Source: Nitrososphaera sp. AFS (lineage in GTDB: Archaea > Thermoproteota > Nitrososphaeria > Nitrososphaerales > Nitrososphaeraceae). Taken from it: a stretch of DNA of 37,373 nt. Each line of letters opens with the position of its first letter. Within the stretch, counting starts at the first letter, position 1. Below the pieces are notes generated by a model that did not search any database, was not told where the DNA came from, and worked only from the letters and a program-made list of their open reading frames with translations. A program made the translations under genes and the position numbers. The stretch covers positions 1 through 37,373 of the forward strand of contig NZ_QURE01000001.1 of assembly GCF_009898475.1 (NCBI RefSeq), written 5' to 3'. Positions 35,684 to 37,373 of the stretch are shown here, piece by piece.

Positions 35684-35690
35684 TTTATAG
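35684..35690 (+). promoter_or_regulatory. TATA-like box before RNA candidate
   Basis: TTTATAG lies about 29 nt before the first stem of the RNA candidate at 35716, correct archaeal promoter spacing with no protein start nearby. Confidence 0.35.
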
Positions 35691-35715
35691 AATCGGCAGA
35701 CCAGCTAAACAATTT

Positions 35716-35860
35716 GCGCTCGATACCGAAGCCTAATCTCAGCTTCTAAACTGAACCCAAACCAGGATTTCCTCCCAGACTGTCTAGCCCAACTTACTCT
35801 AGGCACAAGTCCGAGAGGTAGCTCCGGTTTGGGAACAAAAGAAGACAGAGGACCAAGCGC
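35716..35860 (+). ncRNA. Candidate structured non-coding RNA
   Basis: A nested set of complementary stretches. The closing stem is GCGCT/AGCGC (35716-35720 and 35856-35860). Inside are GAAGC/GCTTC (35728-35732 and 35742-35746), competing with CTTCT/AGAAG (35743-35747 and 35840-35844). The main stem is CCCAAACC-A-GGA with TCCGGTTTGGG (35756-35767 and 35823-35833), 11 pairs with one bulged A. Within it lie CCTC/GAGG (about 35771-35774 and 35814-35817) and GTCTAG/CTAGGC (a six-pair hairpin near 35782-35803). A TATA-like box precedes it by 29 nt. It matches no RNA family I know: no 5S, SRP, RNase P or tRNA hallmark. Strand is inferred from the TATA box. Confidence 0.4.
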
Positions 35861-36160
35861 TCTTGTTGTCGCGAAGTACGTTATGGCACAAATTAGCCTC
35901 TCGTCTCACCGATTCCATCTACCATGTCGCAAGCAGGTTACTCGGGTTGGACAACTGCAAAGCAAGTTTTACCTTTAGGAATCGAGTAAGACTGTTCAAA
36001 TACAAAATTCGAATTGGCTCTGGTTCGATTTGAGACATACATTTCCAACATTATCACAAATATTCAAAGTTACAAATCCGACATGTCATCATCTGTGTTC
36101 TAGGCCAAACCTTATTCCTACATCGGGCCTGCTAATAATGCTCTACACACGATTGCTGAG

Positions 36161-36169
36161 ATTTATAAA
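36161..36169 (+). promoter_or_regulatory. TATA box of the Elf1-like gene
   Basis: ATTTATAAA is centred about 36 nt upstream of the ATG at 36201, consistent with a very short leader. Confidence 0.5.
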
Positions 36170-36200
36170 CCTATTAAGGGTATCAAACAGACAATTAGGC

Positions 36201-36374
36201 ATGGGTGGCAGAAAAAGAAAAACGATAATAAGACCACAACGTAAAACTCGAAGCACTCAAGGGCGGTGTCCAAAGTGCAGTACCATTGTCAAGTTCTTAG
36301 TGAGTGGACCGGTCGGCAAGGAAATCTATGAATGCAGCGGATGTATGACAAAATATCCGATCGATGAGCTATAG
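36201..36374 (+). CDS. Elf1-like zinc-ribbon protein
   Basis: A 57-residue protein that begins MGGRKRKTIIRPQRK, a basic start like that of transcription elongation factor Elf1, followed by a zinc ribbon CPKC-x18-CSGC. Eukaryotic Elf1 and archaeal relatives bind RNA polymerase near the DNA entry side. I choose the ATG at 36201 because the upstream frame to 36030 is not protein-like and a TATA box fits this start. It is shorter than most archaeal Elf1 homologues (about 70-100), ending soon after the second cysteine pair. The Elf1 label is tentative; a generic zinc-ribbon protein is the alternative. Confidence 0.6.
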   Translation: MGGRKRKTIIRPQRKTRSTQGRCPKCSTIVKFLVSGPVGKEIYECSGCMTKYPIDEL

Positions 36375-36798
36375 CGAGGCTGCAAGGAGCTTGCGTATCA
36401 GTTTCCCTATTTTTGGAGATCATTTGGCTTCTAATCAGGCTACCGATTAAATCCTCGCAGCTAGGTATAACTACGCACGATAAATGTTTCTACATTCATC
36501 GTTATTTTCCATAATAGTTTGGACCAGCTTAATGATGTTTAGCATGGTTAAATGGCATAAGTCTTCTAATCTAGAACTAGCATTTCATAAAAACTATATA
36601 ACCAGTTGACAGCTCAATTAGAAAATATGCTGTTTGGTATAAGTTTACCTATTTAGGCTTATTTGGCGTTCCATCGTGCAAGCGTACCTCAAGTTTTCGG
36701 TTAAATAAAAGCGTTATTTCTCAGATGTATACCCTAATAGTAAACATGTAGTAATTGGCAATAGAGAATTTATAGTAGTTTGAAACGTAATTTGTATG
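36375..36798. other. Intergenic region, no gene seen
   Basis: AT-rich, without a protein-like frame or strong hairpin. AATTTATAG at 36767-36775 is the likely TATA box for the following tRNA, 28 nt before it. Confidence 0.5.
36767..36775 (+). promoter_or_regulatory. TATA box of tRNA-Ala
   Basis: AATTTATAG is centred 28 nt before the first base of the tRNA at 36799. Confidence 0.5.
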
Positions 36799-36870
36799 GG
36801 GCTGATAGTTCAGGGGTAGAATGTGCGCTTCGCAAGTGCAAGGTCGTGGGTTCAAATCCCACTCAGTCCA
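36799..36870 (+). tRNA. tRNA-Ala (anticodon CGC)
   Basis: A 72-nt intron-free cloverleaf. Acceptor GGGCTGA pairs with TCAGTCC and includes the G3-U70 pair that marks alanine tRNAs; the discriminator is A. D arm GTTC/GAAT, anticodon stem TGCGC/GTGCA with loop TTCGCAA (anticodon CGC), and T stem GTGGG/CCCAC around TTCAAAT are present. CCA is not encoded. Confidence 0.95.
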
Positions 36871-37373
36871 TCATAGGTCACCTTCAATGAAAAGGATAAA
36901 GCTCTAGAAGTAAGAATGTTAAATAAACTTCTTATTTGTCGTACTTTTGACACCGTTGCTACACAGTGGTTTTGGCTCCTGTTACGACATGTTATGGGTT
37001 AAACTGAAAAAGACTGTGTTTAATATGGAACTGCAGTCAAATGATATTAAATTTACGCTTTGCTTCGTAAATTCAGCCTGGATAACTATAATTTATATAA
37101 ATTAAGTCCATTAGTAAATCTGGCTATTTATACTTCCGATTGGATCAACAATATTGCTAGCGCCAAAAAGGTACAACTCGTGCATGAACTTTGCCAGACT
37201 ATAAAATTAAAATAGATGTGAAAAGTTATCCCTTCAGGGACACTAGTTGGATACAGAATTCAAGTGCGACGGCAAACCCAAGTGAGTTATATGTTAGAAT
37301 ACCAAAATCTATCTAAAAAGGTGATTGGACATGAAGCTTCCCACGTTTGATAATGAGCAGTTATAGTATACAC
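36871..37373. other. Right-end region, no gene seen
   Basis: AT-rich with no protein-like frame reaching the window edge. A perfect hairpin AATTTACG/CGTAAATT with an 8-nt loop lies at 37050-37073. A frame starting at 37331 ends after 11 codons. Confidence 0.5.
37050..37073. repeat. 8-bp perfect hairpin near right end
   Basis: AATTTACG (37050-37057) and CGTAAATT (37066-37073) with an 8-nt loop CTTTGCTT. Role unknown. Confidence 0.4.

Larger units (their letters stand above)
35540..36160. other. Region without a supported protein gene; contains an RNA candidate
   Basis: Apart from the promoter of the minus-strand gene at its left end and the structured stretch 35716-35860, I see no gene in this 620-nt region. 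Confidence 0.5.

Noticed and set aside
36030-36200. N-terminal extension of the Elf1-like gene from 36030
   Set aside because: Extension is not protein-like and a TATA box lies inside it, fitting the ATG at 36201.

Overview
The window is archaeal and most likely comes from a thaumarchaeon (Nitrososphaeria). The main evidence is the single unsplit rpoA gene (A' and A'' fused), an archaeal TBP, archaeal-type ribosomal, RNA polymerase and SecY operons, a compact acyl-CoA carboxylase operon of the kind used in the thaumarchaeal 3-hydroxypropionate/4-hydroxybutyrate carbon-fixation cycle, and TATA boxes about 25-35 nt upstream of many start codons (short or no leaders). No ammonia-oxidation gene is present, so the lifestyle cannot be fixed. 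The left edge cuts a 23S rRNA; no 5S or 16S gene was seen.

Layout. 1 to about 993: 3' part of 23S rRNA. 1385-3831: a small membrane zinc-ribbon protein, TBP, and a divergent LarA-like protein. 4734-14190: rpoH-rpoB-rpoA-rpl30e-nusA-rps12-rps7, one transcription/translation operon interrupted by an odd 267-nt gap before nusA. 14322-16223: two genes of unknown function. 16344-19924: carboxyltransferase, biotin carboxylase and biotin carrier. 20107-25219: a nickel-pincer-nucleotide (NPN) cofactor module, larC-larE-nifS on the minus strand and, divergently, mdh-larB on the plus strand. 25297-31754: the tail of the spc operon, rpl18-rps5-rpl30-rpl15-secY-adk-EMC3/DUF106-cmk-cbf5. 31975-37373: a gene-poor stretch with a small C2H2 zinc finger, an intron-containing tRNA-Ser(GGA), a geranylgeranyl-reductase-like flavoprotein, a PRC-barrel-like small protein, an Elf1-like zinc-ribbon protein, tRNA-Ala(CGC), and several predicted RNA structures.

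The most interesting system is the Lar/NPN module. LarB, LarE and LarC are the three enzymes known to build the nickel pincer cofactor of lactate racemase and its relatives. Here they are packed with a cysteine desulfurase, and LarE carries three cysteines suggesting an Fe-S sulfur relay. They also flank a malate dehydrogenase, which points to a 2-hydroxyacid (possibly malate) racemase as the client. No intact LarA is in the window. A LarA-fold protein does sit next to TBP, but the residues aligned with the cofactor-attaching lysine and a catalytic histidine are Thr and Asp, so it looks like a repurposed paralogue. The divergent promoter region of the module holds a perfect inverted repeat over the larC TATA box.

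Other points worth a look: a ~145-nt structured RNA candidate near 35.8 kb with its own TATA box, a cytidylate kinase with no normal start codon, and a very short (11-nt) tRNA intron. All calls are from reading the sequence only; no database search was run.
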